A stretch of DNA of 64,000 bases from Crocinitomicaceae bacterium (GTDB taxonomy: Bacteria > Bacteroidota > Bacteroidia > Flavobacteriales_D > Crocinitomicaceae), in contig JAQWHI010000018.1 of NCBI GenBank assembly GCA_029249445.1, forward strand, positions 62,001 through 126,000, written 5' to 3'. Made by a program: the position numbers and the translations under genes. How positions within the stretch are numbered: position 1 is the stretch's first letter; each line of letters begins with the position of its first letter. The notes beneath the pieces were generated by a model. The model did no database searches and was not told where the DNA came from. It was given only the letters and a program-made list of their open reading frames with translations. Below, piece by piece: positions 44,878-53,454 of this stretch.

Positions 44878-46713
44878 TTACATTTCTTTCACAAATTCTG
44901 AAAATACCATTTTGTGGTGTTCAAGATCCATGCTGGCACTGAGTGCAACGCGAACAATGTAATCCTTGTCACCTTCCTTCGTGGTTCCTTGTGTTGAGGT
45001 TGCTGGAATTGTCCAGTAACAGCCTTTCAATTGGCCGTAGCTTACACAAAATTTACTTTCATTCGGAATCTCGCTGATCATCAAATTGATTAATTTCAAG
45101 TTCAATGCTCTTTTGTGGTTTTCTCTTTTTTCTTCAGTAGTACCTTTCGTTGGAAGGTCCAATGAGAAAACGGACGGTGTAAAACCTTGTTCAGCAAGTT
45201 CGTGTGAAACGAAGTTTATTTTTGCTGTCGGTAGTATTTGCTCAACAAAAGTTACAAATTCTCGCGTGTTGAGGTATGCATCGTGTATGCGTTGATTCAT
45301 GGAAGGCAGTTGTTCTGCCAATAGTTCGTATTGCAGCGCTGTTGCTTCGTTATCACAAATGTTGAGGTGACGGTCTATTTTTTCCATTACAAATGCTGCT
45401 TTTTTGTTCGCTATGCAGAATCCGGCCGTGCAGCGTCCTCCGCTGGGGAATTTTGAGCCACTCACATAGGAGATGGTTTGTACGTCTGCAAGAATGTCAT
45501 TGTCGCCCAAAAAATGAACGTTTGGGCAGAAAGTCTGATCCAGAATAAAAATAGGGGCGATTGCATTTGTTCCGTTGGATGTCGATCGATTTTTGCTGAG
45601 TACCGCCTTTAATTGCATTAAATCGGGAACTTCAACCCTCGGGTTTGTTGGTATTTCAGCGATGATGTACGGTATGGCATCGAGTTGCGCAATTTTGTCA
45701 AGCACAACGTCAATACTTCGCACCATGTCTTGTCCTCCATCAACGGGTAGATCCATTACCTCAATACGTTCGCTGCAGCCTGCAACACGTCGTGCTTGAT
45801 CGTTCGTTCCTCCGTAGCAGTTTGGTGGAACAATAAATTTGATGTCTTTTCCATTGTGTTGCTCTATTGCATGATCTACCAGCCCCATCATTATTGCATA
45901 TTGTATTGAAAGTCCACTTGATCCAACAGACGGGGTGGTCTGTGCGCCTGTGATTTCCTGAATTGATTGGATAACTTTGGCTTTGTTTGTTGATGAATCA
46001 ATTGCGGCTGGTCTTGGCGGATTCCCAACAAATTGGTTGAGCACATGTACTGTATTGGCGGGAGTGATTGCGATTGTTTCTCTCCTTCGAACGTGCTGAA
46101 TTTCTGCAACTGCATTTTGTGTTCCATTAACAACCAAGATACTTCCGAAATTGTGATGCGTATTGATCTGGAAGTCGGTATTGGGGTGGATTTTAAAATT
46201 GCAAATATCTTCTTTTTGAGTAAGCAGTATTGTGCTTCCATTGTGATCAGGGATGTTCGCTGAATTGTCAATTTGAATCGTTTCAAAGTTGTAACCGTAG
46301 ACTTTTTTTATTGTTGCGGCATCAAAGCAATCCGGTAATCTCCCAACGTGAAGAATTTTAGTGTCCTCTCCTTTAAAGAGGTTGGTTCTTAAGATGGCGA
46401 GTATTGGTGTTGTTGTGGATGAAAAACCGATAATATTTTGCGCATCGATGTCATGTGTTTTTGCAATTCCCCATTCGAGAAGGCAGGAGAGTGGATGTCC
46501 GAGGCGAATATAATCGTATGCTGTCGGCAATTCACTTAGTGCTTCAGTACTCGAGATGTTATTTTCAAACAACTTTTCAAGTTGTGCAAGAAAGTCTACT
46601 TTTGCCATTTTCTCATCGTAAATATCTAAGCGATGGGTAGTTAGATTCAGCCAATCTGCTGGCATTTTTTGAAGTACTTCCTTGATATATTGTAGCGTTT
46701 TATCGGCCTCCAT
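44878..46713 (-). CDS. Large PLP-dependent enzyme, Cys/Met-metabolism-like fold, reaction unknown
   Basis: A 611-residue protein about 200 longer than usual members of the cystathionine-gamma-synthase-like group. The probable PLP lysine lies in VSGSKFPSGGRCTAGFC (Lys about 418), preceded by an aspartate block FILDQTFCPN (about 390-399). GSSGLSIQYAIMMG (about 266-279) looks like the phosphate-holding turn, and IIAEIPTNPRVEVPDL (about 350-365) matches the ENPTNP-type block of that family. The first 240 residues have no domain I recognise. It stands alone between the helicase and a MORN-like gene. Sulphur amino acid metabolism is possible but not supported by neighbours. A minus-strand TATCTTTC near 46736-46743 is a weak promoter candidate. 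Confidence 0.75.
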   Translation of the reverse strand: MEADKTLQYIKEVLQKMPADWLNLTTHRLDIYDEKMAKVDFLAQLEKLFENNISSTEALSELPTAYDYIRLGHPLSCLLEWGIAKTHDIDAQNIIGFSSTTTPILAILRTNLFKGEDTKILHVGRLPDCFDAATIKKVYGYNFETIQIDNSANIPDHNGSTILLTQKEDICNFKIHPNTDFQINTHHNFGSILVVNGTQNAVAEIQHVRRRETIAITPANTVHVLNQFVGNPPRPAAIDSSTNKAKVIQSIQEITGAQTTPSVGSSGLSIQYAIMMGLVDHAIEQHNGKDIKFIVPPNCYGGTNDQARRVAGCSERIEVMDLPVDGGQDMVRSIDVVLDKIAQLDAIPYIIAEIPTNPRVEVPDLMQLKAVLSKNRSTSNGTNAIAPIFILDQTFCPNVHFLGDNDILADVQTISYVSGSKFPSGGRCTAGFCIANKKAAFVMEKIDRHLNICDNEATALQYELLAEQLPSMNQRIHDAYLNTREFVTFVEQILPTAKINFVSHELAEQGFTPSVFSLDLPTKGTTEEKRENHKRALNLKLINLMISEIPNESKFCVSYGQLKGCYWTIPATSTQGTTKEGDKDYIVRVALSASMDLEHHKMVFSEFVKEM

Positions 46714-46862
46714 AGTTTTCTCCTTAAAATAGTGTGGAAAGATACACTAAATAGATTTTTTTCAAAAGAACTCGGCTCAGTTTTGAATAAATTGAATCAC
46801 GACCAAGTGAGTTTTTTTGGTGCATTCGATTTTTATAATTTGGTGCTTCCGAAGTACTTCTT

Positions 46863-46870
46863 TACTTTAG
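46863..46870 (+). promoter_or_regulatory. Promoter TTTG-N20-TACTTTAG before the MORN-like gene
   Basis: TTTG at 46839-46842 is followed after 20 bases by TACTTTAG, one mismatch from the TAnnTTTG element; the spacing is that of Bacteroidota promoters. The ATG is 33 bases downstream. Confidence 0.55.
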
Positions 46871-46902
46871 TAGGAGAGCGCTAACGAATAAAACACATTA
46901 CT

Positions 46903-47742
46903 ATGAAAAACATTCTTATCCTTCTGCTACTTATCGCTTGTTTTGGTGTAACCGCTCAAAACACTGAAGATAGTCTAATTCGAAAGGAGTTTTATGGCAA
47001 CGGAGACGTAAAAATAATTACTCATATTACTTCTATTCAATCAGACTGGATGTATTCAGGGCCCATAGAATTATACAAAGAGGGAGGTGTTTTATTTTTA
47101 GAGGCAGAGCTGAAGGACCATTACCTGCATGGGGACTGCAAATTTTATGGAGAGAATCAAAATGTAATATATGAGGGTCGCTATGAGAAAGGCAGTAAAG
47201 AGGGTGAATGGCGTGTGTATGATGAATCAGGTAAAGTGCTCTTTAGTGAACGCGATCATGATTATATCAATCTATGGAATACCCATAGGTATCTATTGGA
47301 GGATTCGGCCATTGACCTCAATACGTCTGAAATGTATTTTTTGGATGAAGGAAATGAATTGGAACCCTATAGCGAAGAGAAAAATGGGAAGGAGTACAGA
47401 GTGATTTCTTTCAAAGGGAATGAAGTGTATTTCTCGAATGGATTTGAGAAGAAAAACAAAGATGTTATTGTTACTACGAACAGTTGGGGGGAGGTAGAAT
47501 TGAAATTTCGCAAGAGTGTGAAACTGATTTTGGTTGATTTTTATGATGATGGCTGCAACGAACCTGAAACTCGATTTGTTTTGAAGAACCGGCTAAGGAA
47601 AACCATTGGTGGTTTGTCTAATATTTCGTTTTTTGTTCAAAATGCAGTTTTTAGTAATTCAAAAAAAATGCGCAAAACGAAATACTTTAATGTATCACAG
47701 TGTGAAGGTTTTACAGAGCGGATTGTAATTGTTTATCAATAA
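46903..47742 (+). CDS. Exported MORN-like repeat protein
   Basis: A 279-residue exported protein with a signal peptide (MKNILILLLLIACFGVTAQ). Residues about 40-125 contain three to four short MORN-variant repeats with the Y.NG..K / GEW..Y pattern (for example YEGRYEKGSKEGEWRVYDESG), as in the YwqK-type group. The rest, about 150 residues, has no recognised domain; two Cys (about 228 and 270) might form a disulphide. Such repeats are common in Bacteroidota surface or periplasmic proteins. Function unknown. A strong bidirectional terminator follows. Confidence 0.8.
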   Translation: MKNILILLLLIACFGVTAQNTEDSLIRKEFYGNGDVKIITHITSIQSDWMYSGPIELYKEGGVLFLEAELKDHYLHGDCKFYGENQNVIYEGRYEKGSKEGEWRVYDESGKVLFSERDHDYINLWNTHRYLLEDSAIDLNTSEMYFLDEGNELEPYSEEKNGKEYRVISFKGNEVYFSNGFEKKNKDVIVTTNSWGEVELKFRKSVKLILVDFYDDGCNEPETRFVLKNRLRKTIGGLSNISFFVQNAVFSNSKKMRKTKYFNVSQCEGFTERIVIVYQ

Positions 47743-47758
47743 TTCGAATGGTGAAACA

Positions 47759-47794
47759 AAAAAAGCCTCTGGATGGCTCCAGAGGCTTTTTTTA
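47759..47794. terminator. Bidirectional terminator between convergent genes
   Basis: GCCTCTGG and CCAGAGGC pair around a six-base loop, with an A-run before and a T-run after, so it can terminate both the MORN-like gene (plus) and the 289-residue gene (minus). Confidence 0.9.
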
Positions 47795-47808
47795 TATTTT
47801 TTAAACTT

Positions 47809-48678
47809 TTACATTCCGCTCAGGGCTGCATTTGTGAGCTTGAGTTGAATTTTCAAAAATCGAGCGACTTGTTTTGCAGTCATATCTCCTTGCGCTGCAG
47901 ACATACTCTTGTCCATTGCTTCTGCTTTTTCTAACATTTTCGGATAGTTTGATAGTGCAGTGAAGTCTCCGTTCATTGCTTTTTTGTAGAATTTGATGTA
48001 TTCATCAATATAATCCTCGTAGTCATCCATCATTTGGTCAAAGTCGTCATCGTTCATTGATGCTTTGCTGTTGTCGCCGTTATCACTAATGACTTCATCG
48101 AATGTTGTTGAAGTCTTTTGGACATCTCGATCAAATTTGATTTCTGAATTGACTTCAAAAGAAGACCAATCATCAATGACTCCTTCGTCAAATTTTTCTC
48201 CTTTATATAAGTCAAAGGTTACCCATCCATCCTGGCCACTTTTAAGTGTGAGGATGTCTTCTATTAATCGGTGTCCGCTGCACTTGGCTGTATTTAAACC
48301 AGAAATGGGTTGTCCTGCTTTATTGAAAATGGTCATTCCTAGGCTCGAGTAGTTGCCATGAAGTTCCGACGGGTCATACGGTAGTGGTTTATCAGTTCTT
48401 AAAACATTTAGTTTTACTTCCCAAACTTGATTATCTACAAAGTCCAACTCTATAAAATTTACTTTGGTAGCTGAGTTGTTCAGGACCAAATAGTCTCCGA
48501 GTTCTCCTTTGATTGTTTTGCTTTTGGCTTGAAGCTTTTTTGTACTTGTTTTTGGTTTGAACGTTCTTTTCGCTTCTTCAGCGGCTTCTCGTTCGGCATT
48601 CGGATCGCTTGACGTTAATTGGTAGAGACCGATAACTGCGAAAGCAATACCGATGTAGATGAGTCTTTTCTTATTCAT
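47809..48678 (-). CDS. Membrane-anchored protein, function unknown
   Basis: A 289-residue protein with an uncleaved N-terminal anchor (RLIYIGIAFAVIGLYQL), a charged linker, a central beta-rich region (about 60-180) containing NAVL-type strands with FIELDFVDNQVWEVKLNVL, and an acidic low-complexity segment DDDFDQMMDDYEDYIDEYIKFY near 205-230. The C-terminal 50 residues (DKSMSAAQGDMTAKQVARFLKIQLKL) are helical and resemble a pattern common in small exported Bacteroidota proteins. I do not recognise the family and propose no function. It lies between a terminator and the tRNA-His. Confidence 0.65.
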   Translation of the reverse strand: MNKKRLIYIGIAFAVIGLYQLTSSDPNAEREAAEEAKRTFKPKTSTKKLQAKSKTIKGELGDYLVLNNSATKVNFIELDFVDNQVWEVKLNVLRTDKPLPYDPSELHGNYSSLGMTIFNKAGQPISGLNTAKCSGHRLIEDILTLKSGQDGWVTFDLYKGEKFDEGVIDDWSSFEVNSEIKFDRDVQKTSTTFDEVISDNGDNSKASMNDDDFDQMMDDYEDYIDEYIKFYKKAMNGDFTALSNYPKMLEKAEAMDKSMSAAQGDMTAKQVARFLKIQLKLTNAALSGM

Positions 48679-48726
48679 AGCAGTAGTATTTAGTAATTAA
48701 TTCACTTTGAAAATATAAAATTTTTT

Positions 48727-48763
48727 AAAAAAAAAGCTTTGCCGAAGCAAAGCTTTTTTTTTT
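48727..48763 (-). terminator. Terminator downstream of tRNA-His
   Basis: AAAAGCTTTG and CAAAGCTTTT pair around CCGAAG; on the minus strand the hairpin follows the tRNA within a few bases and is flanked by T-runs on both sides. Confidence 0.75.
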
Positions 48764-48764
48764 G

Positions 48765-48839
48765 GGTGGAAGATGGGGCTCGAACCCACGACCCTCGGTA
48801 CCACAAACCGATGCTCTAACCAACTGAGCTACAACCACC
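48765..48839 (-). tRNA. tRNA-His (GTG anticodon), with mismatched acceptor stem
   Basis: On the minus strand the cloverleaf is clear: the D arm GCTC/GAGC, the anticodon stem TCGGT/ACCGA with loop TTGTGGT (anticodon GTG), the T arm GTGGG-TTCGAGC-CCCAT, and the extra G at position -1 opposite C73 that marks tRNA-His. The acceptor stem is unusual: the 5' strand is GTGGTTG and the 3' strand CTTCCAC, so pairs 5-68 and 6-67 are T-T mismatches while 1-4 and 7 pair. Bases after C73 are CAAA, so no CCA is encoded. A minus-strand TATATTTG promoter (48864-48871) and a downstream hairpin terminator frame it. Confidence 0.85.
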
Positions 48840-48863
48840 GTGTAAATCCATAAATTGGAGGCG

Positions 48864-48871
48864 CAAATATA
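48864..48871 (-). promoter_or_regulatory. -7 promoter element TATATTTG for tRNA-His
   Basis: Minus-strand TATATTTG is a perfect TAnnTTTG match, 24 bases upstream of the tRNA 5' end. Confidence 0.6.
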
Positions 48872-48937
48872 CAAAATTCTTGTAGTATTTTACGAATTCT
48901 CGGAGATAAAATTTAAATTTAGTTCACAAATGTTTTC

Positions 48938-49429
48938 ATGGAAACTACTGATCATCTCGTTAAGGAATTTAGGTACAGAGTATTTGATGAGTCGTTCGTT
49001 CGAATTGAGAAATGCCTTGCTGTGCTTCCGGATGCGGCTTTGTGGATTGCTCCGAATGAAACGACGGTATCTGTTGGTAACTTGGTGCTTCATATGCTTG
49101 GAAATGCACGTCAATGGATTGTTTCTGGATTGGGAGGCGCTGAAGATGTTCGGGACCGCGACTGGGAATTTGTTTCCCATCCGGAATTGTCGAAAGCCGA
49201 TCTTCGTAGACGCATGAATGCCATTGTTGCTCCTTTAAATGCAGTTTTGGATGGTCTAAGTGACAACGATATGAAAGAGTTAAAAACGATACAACGATTT
49301 GAAGTCTCTGGATTTTCAGCACTTGTTCATGTAATTGAGCATTTTTCCTACCACACGGGCCAGATTACCCTCCTAACAAAGTTACTGAAAAATGAAGATT
49401 TGGGGTACTACAGTAACTATGATTTGTAA
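48938..49429 (+). CDS. DinB-family four-helix protein
   Basis: A 163-residue protein of the DinB/YfiT-like metalloenzyme superfamily. The expected metal triad is His52 (NLVLHMLGN), His135 and His139 (VIEHFSYHTGQ), and the last helix reads FSYHTGQITLLTKLL as in family members. Known relatives are thiol transferases, metal-dependent hydrolases or damage-inducible proteins of unclear role; no substrate can be named here. The reading frame is chosen by the His triad; other overlapping frames are shadows. It may share the region upstream with the divergent tRNA-His. Confidence 0.85.
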   Translation: METTDHLVKEFRYRVFDESFVRIEKCLAVLPDAALWIAPNETTVSVGNLVLHMLGNARQWIVSGLGGAEDVRDRDWEFVSHPELSKADLRRRMNAIVAPLNAVLDGLSDNDMKELKTIQRFEVSGFSALVHVIEHFSYHTGQITLLTKLLKNEDLGYYSNYDL

Positions 49430-49513
49430 TATCCATTGACTTGGTGAATACATTTCATATTCAAATTGTTAATAATCTTCGTACAATGATTTTCATTGTT
49501 TCTGATTCTACAT

Positions 49514-49521
49514 TATTTTTG
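49514..49521 (+). promoter_or_regulatory. Promoter TTTC-N19-TATTTTTG for the Gfo/Idh/MocA gene
   Basis: A perfect TAnnTTTG -7 element with TTTC 19 bases upstream (49491-49494), 17 bases before the ATG at 49539. Confidence 0.6.
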
Positions 49522-49538
49522 CGCTAAAGAAATTATCT

Positions 49539-50537
49539 ATGTTAAAAGTCGGAGTTCTTGGTGCGGGTCATCTCGGTAAAATTCACATCAAATTGTTGTT
49601 GGAATTGAGCGATGTGTATGAGTTTGTAGGATTTTATGATCCAAGTGATGCGAATGCAACTGCTGCGATTGAAGCTTTTGATATAGTTCGTTTTGAGTCG
49701 GTAGATGAACTTCTTGATGTTGTGGATGCCATTGACATTGTTACTCCCACGGTTTCTCATTTCGAATGTGCTTCGAAAGCGCTTCGCAGAAGCAAGCATG
49801 TTTTTATCGAAAAGCCGGTTACCGAGACGGTAGATGAGGCGAAAATACTTACTGGACTTGCCTATGAGGCAGGGGTGAAGGTGCAGGTCGGACATGTTGA
49901 GCGGTTCAATCCTGCATTTCAGCAGGCGGTTCCATATTTGAAAAATCCTATGTTTATAGAAACCCATCGCTTGGCGCAGTTCAATCCGCGCGGAACCGAT
50001 GTTCCTGTTGTTCTCGATTTGATGATTCATGATTTGGATGCTATTCTAAGTGTGGTAAAATCAGGAATAAAGAGAATTTCGGCTTCTGGTGTTTCAGTGG
50101 TGAGTGATACACCAGATATTGCGAATGCACGAATAGAGTTCGACAATGGATGTGTTGCCAATTTGACGGCAAGTCGCATTTCTATGAAGAACATGAGAAA
50201 ATCAAGGTTTTTCCAAAAAGATGCCTACATATCAGTTGATTTCTTGACCAAAGAACTTGAAGTGGTTCGAATGCAAAATGTGGAGGGCGAGCCTGATCCA
50301 TTTGATATGGTTTTGGAATTGGGTGAAGGGAAGCCTTCGAAGAAGATTTTATTTGATAAGCCTGATATTCAAGATACGAATGCGATTAAAGAGGAGTTGT
50401 TCACGTTCCAGCAGGCGATTGTAAATGATACCAAGCCCATCGTATCTATTGAAGATGGCCGATTGGCGTTGGAAGTGGCTGCACAAATTGTTGAAAAATT
50501 AAAAACCTCTGAAGCTATTGTTGTGAACAATAAGTAA
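49539..50537 (+). CDS. Gfo/Idh/MocA-family NAD(P)-dependent oxidoreductase
   Basis: A 332-residue oxidoreductase. The nucleotide-binding fold starts VGVLGAGHLGKIH (about 4-16), EKPVTETVDEAK (about 92-103) carries the family Glu-Lys-Pro with the catalytic Lys, and LDLMIHDLDAIL (about 163-174) holds the Asp/His block of the catalytic domain. Many such enzymes act on UDP-sugars or inositols; position before a lipoprotein and a sugar transferase gene would fit sugar modification for surface glycans, but this is inference. The next gene begins 29 bp downstream. Confidence 0.9.
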   Translation: MLKVGVLGAGHLGKIHIKLLLELSDVYEFVGFYDPSDANATAAIEAFDIVRFESVDELLDVVDAIDIVTPTVSHFECASKALRRSKHVFIEKPVTETVDEAKILTGLAYEAGVKVQVGHVERFNPAFQQAVPYLKNPMFIETHRLAQFNPRGTDVPVVLDLMIHDLDAILSVVKSGIKRISASGVSVVSDTPDIANARIEFDNGCVANLTASRISMKNMRKSRFFQKDAYISVDFLTKELEVVRMQNVEGEPDPFDMVLELGEGKPSKKILFDKPDIQDTNAIKEELFTFQQAIVNDTKPIVSIEDGRLALEVAAQIVEKLKTSEAIVVNNK

Positions 50538-50566
50538 GAATTGAGTGCGTTCTAAGAATATTGTAT

Positions 50567-51442
50567 ATGAAAACATTGCTCCCATTTATAGGAAGCCTTT
50601 TGCTTCTTAGTTCATGCGTAAAAAATAATCCGGCTCCAGTATGGCTGTCGGTTTCAGAGTGGCAATTGGAATCAAATGGTCTTGGATCTCCTGAGGGAGA
50701 ATTAACCGAAAATTTATCTGATGCTTGGGTATACGTTGACAATCAGTTTGTCGGTATTTTCGAGGTTCCATTTAAAATTCCTTTGTTGGTGAATGGAAGC
50801 AACAAGTCGGTTCGAATTTATCCTACAATTAAAAACAATGGTATTTCTGCAACAAAAAAGATTTATCCTTTTTTAGAGCCATTTGAAGTCTTCGCTGACT
50901 TGGCACAAAACGATACCTTGCATCTCGATCCAACAACACGCTATTACCAACAAGTTGATTTTACGATTTGGGACTTTGAGTCTGCCGATTCAGGTATCGA
51001 AGAGAGTCCGTCATCATCTGCTGCTCTGGTCATGGTGAGTGATCCTTCAATTATACAACCGTTCAATGGGGGGCAGTTTGCTCGTGTGGTCTTGGACGAA
51101 ACGAATTCCAATTGGATTGCGAGCACAAATTTCGAGCATATTTTGCCGAAGGGGGGAGCAGAGGTCTATTTGGAGGTGGACTACCATACGGAAGCGGATG
51201 TTGTTACTGGTGTTTTGGCTATTGACGGTACAGAAGTTACTCAAAATCCAAATGTTCAATTCAACGGTCAGGATCCAGATAGTGTCACCGTTGAGTGGAA
51301 AAAGATTTACATCGATATCACGACCATTGTTTCTGGCTCTCCGACTGCAGATTTTTTCAGGAATTCATTTGAAGCGATTTTACCGAGTGGCAAAACGCAA
51401 GCAATTATTAATATTGACAACATCAAAGTAGTGCACTTTTAA
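50567..51442 (+). CDS. Putative lipoprotein, function unknown
   Basis: A lipoprotein with signal MKTLLPFIGSLLLLSSCVKNN (lipobox LLSSC, Cys about 17). The ATG at 50567 is preferred over a TTG six bases upstream. The rest is rich in beta strands, with NPAPVWLSVSEWQLESN near the N-terminus, a DAWVYVDNQFVGIFEVP segment and a C-terminal SGKTQAIINIDNIKVVHF strand, a pattern common in carbohydrate-binding or jelly-roll-like folds; no specific family is recognised. The stop shares one base with the start of the sugar transferase gene, so the two are coupled, suggesting an envelope role. Confidence 0.75.
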   Translation: MKTLLPFIGSLLLLSSCVKNNPAPVWLSVSEWQLESNGLGSPEGELTENLSDAWVYVDNQFVGIFEVPFKIPLLVNGSNKSVRIYPTIKNNGISATKKIYPFLEPFEVFADLAQNDTLHLDPTTRYYQQVDFTIWDFESADSGIEESPSSSAALVMVSDPSIIQPFNGGQFARVVLDETNSNWIASTNFEHILPKGGAEVYLEVDYHTEADVVTGVLAIDGTEVTQNPNVQFNGQDPDSVTVEWKKIYIDITTIVSGSPTADFFRNSFEAILPSGKTQAIINIDNIKVVHF

Positions 51443-52836
51443 TGAACGCAAGACTTCTAACATTTATTCTCATTGCCATCGACTGGGCGTTTTCATGCGC
51501 TGGTTGGGCCTTGTTCTATTATTTCCGTAAAACAAACATTGAGAATGATGTTTTCTCGGTCAACGCAACCTTTTATTTGGGAATTTTGCTTGTTCCTGTG
51601 GTTTGGATTTTTATTTATTTGCTCCAGGGAACGTATCACAACGTACGTCGTCTGCACCGTTTGAAAGTGATTAACTTGACCTTTATTGGAACGTTTTTCG
51701 GTGTTGTAATACTGTTCTTTTTGTTGTTAATTGACGATGAAATCACCCGTTATCAGCAGTACTACAAACTTCTTTTTGCGCTGTTTACGATTCAGTTTTT
51801 TTTGGTTTTGATTCCACGTTTTTTGATCGTCAGCTACATTGTGAAACAGATTCATGCGCGCAAAGCTGGCTTTAAGACATTGATTATAGGTGGTAGTGAC
51901 AAGGCGGTGGCCATTTATGATGAAATTCAGGAATTGCCGAAAGGTATCGGTTTGGATTTTGTGGGGTTCATCAATATCAATGGAATTGACAAGCTTCTCG
52001 AGGATCGAATTGAGTATTTGGGACATATTGATCAGGTAGAGACTATTTTACAAGAATTTCAGATTGAGGAGGTCATTATCGCGTTAGAGAGTAAGGAGCA
52101 CGATCGAATCAAGACAATTATTTCTCGTTTGGCGGCTCGTGAAGTGCGCATCCATATTCTTCCAGACATGTATGATATTTTATCTGGAACAGTAGAGATG
52201 AACAATATTTTTGGGGCACTGTTATTGGATGTAAATTCTGAGGTAATGCCCGTGTGGCAGCGAAGTGTAAAGCGTGTAATAGACATTGTTGTTTCGCTAG
52301 TTTCGTTGCTTGTTTTCACGCCAATGTTTATCGTTTTAGCCGTTTTGGTAAAGACCTCTTCTAGCGGTCCAGTGTTCTTTTTGCAGGAACGAATTGGAAA
52401 AAATGGGCGCCCTTTTCAGATTATTAAATTTAGAACAATGGTTGTGAATGCGGAGGCTTCAGGACCTCAGTTGTCTTCCTCAAACGATCCGAGAATTACA
52501 AGTATTGGGAGTTTTATGCGCAAAACACGGTTGGATGAGTTTCCTCAGTTTTACAATGTACTAGTGGGGGATATGTCGTTGGTGGGACCGCGGCCGGAGC
52601 GTCAGTTTTATATAGATCAAATTGTGAAAATTGAGCCACAGTATTTGGAACTCAATCAGGTACGTCCGGGAATTACTTCCTGGGGACAGGTCAAATACGG
52701 TTATGCTGAGAATGTTGATCAGATGCTTGACCGCATGAAGTTTGATTTATTGTATTTGAAGAACCGCAGCCTGTCGTTGGATATAAAAATAATGCTCTAC
52801 ACAATTTTGATCATTTTCAGAGGGTCAGGAAAATAG
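51442..52836 (+). CDS. Polyprenyl-phosphate sugar-1-phosphate transferase (WcaJ/WbaP-like)
   Basis: A 464-residue membrane enzyme that starts surface glycan synthesis by moving a sugar phosphate from a nucleotide sugar to undecaprenyl phosphate. Four N-terminal membrane segments (about 5-115) are followed by a Rossmann-like CoA_binding_3 region (LIIGGSDKAVAIYDE, about 150-164), a membrane hairpin (about 280-305) and the intact catalytic domain: FLQERIGKNGRPFQIIKFRTM (about 313-333), TRLDEFPQFYNVL, and GDMSLVGPRPERQFY (about 376-390). The sugar is unknown. It overlaps the upstream lipoprotein gene by one base. Confidence 0.93.
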   Translation: MNARLLTFILIAIDWAFSCAGWALFYYFRKTNIENDVFSVNATFYLGILLVPVVWIFIYLLQGTYHNVRRLHRLKVINLTFIGTFFGVVILFFLLLIDDEITRYQQYYKLLFALFTIQFFLVLIPRFLIVSYIVKQIHARKAGFKTLIIGGSDKAVAIYDEIQELPKGIGLDFVGFININGIDKLLEDRIEYLGHIDQVETILQEFQIEEVIIALESKEHDRIKTIISRLAAREVRIHILPDMYDILSGTVEMNNIFGALLLDVNSEVMPVWQRSVKRVIDIVVSLVSLLVFTPMFIVLAVLVKTSSSGPVFFLQERIGKNGRPFQIIKFRTMVVNAEASGPQLSSSNDPRITSIGSFMRKTRLDEFPQFYNVLVGDMSLVGPRPERQFYIDQIVKIEPQYLELNQVRPGITSWGQVKYGYAENVDQMLDRMKFDLLYLKNRSLSLDIKIMLYTILIIFRGSGK

Positions 52837-52842
52837 GTTTCC

Positions 52843-53454
52843 TCATTTTATTCTTACGCTGAGCATTTCTCGCTCACCGATAAAACCAGTGAGTTCATCC
52901 CCAATTGCGATTGGTCCGACACCAGCTGGAGTTCCTGTGTAGATGAGGTCTCCCTTTTTGAGTGTCATGAATTGCGAAACGTATGCAATGATGCGGTCTA
53001 TTGAAAAAATCATGTCCTCGGTTGTTCCTTGTTGAACGGTTTCACCATTTTTTTCGAGGTGGAAAGAAAGCGTGTTTAAATCGATTGCTTTTTTGTCGAT
53101 GAATTCTTTGGAGATGGGTGCGCTTCCTTCGAAGGATTTTGCAATTTCCCATGGGTGGCCATTTTCTTTGCATTTCTGCTGCAGATCTCGAGCGGTAAAG
53201 TCGATCCCCAAACCAATTTCATCATAATATTTGTGTGCAAATTTGGCAGCGATATTTTTTCCAACACGGTTGATTTTCACAACCAATTCACATTCAAAGT
53301 GAATGTCTTTCGAGAAGTTGGGGTAGAAAAATGGTGTTCCAGGCCGGAGCAATGCGACGTCTGGTTTCATGAAGAAGAGCGGAGTAGTGGGAACGGCTGC
53401 ATTCATTTCTTTTGCATGCTTGGCATAGTTCCTTCCGATACAAATAATTTTCAT
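52843..53454 (-). CDS. Fumarylacetoacetate hydrolase family protein
   Basis: A 203-residue FAH-fold enzyme. The N-terminus IICIGRNYAKHAKEM and the metal-binding HFECELVVKI (Glu-x-Glu about 53-55) are family hallmarks, as are GIDFTARDLQ (about 83-92) and YTGTPAGVGPI (about 171-181). Short FAH proteins of this type (FAHD1-like) decarboxylate oxaloacetate or hydrolyse acylpyruvates; which one applies cannot be told. Its ATG overlaps the exonuclease stop by four bases (ATGA), so the two genes are co-translated; I know of no functional link. Confidence 0.9.
   Translation of the reverse strand: MKIICIGRNYAKHAKEMNAAVPTTPLFFMKPDVALLRPGTPFFYPNFSKDIHFECELVVKINRVGKNIAAKFAHKYYDEIGLGIDFTARDLQQKCKENGHPWEIAKSFEGSAPISKEFIDKKAIDLNTLSFHLEKNGETVQQGTTEDMIFSIDRIIAYVSQFMTLKKGDLIYTGTPAGVGPIAIGDELTGFIGEREMLSVRIK

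Noticed and set aside
46903-47742. MORN-like gene as a YwqK-type antitoxin
   Set aside because: The protein has a signal peptide and no toxin neighbour; the antitoxin name comes only from family labels.
48855-49217. 120-residue ORF overlapping the DinB gene
   Set aside because: Different frame from the DinB protein, whose His triad and helix pattern are clear; a shadow.
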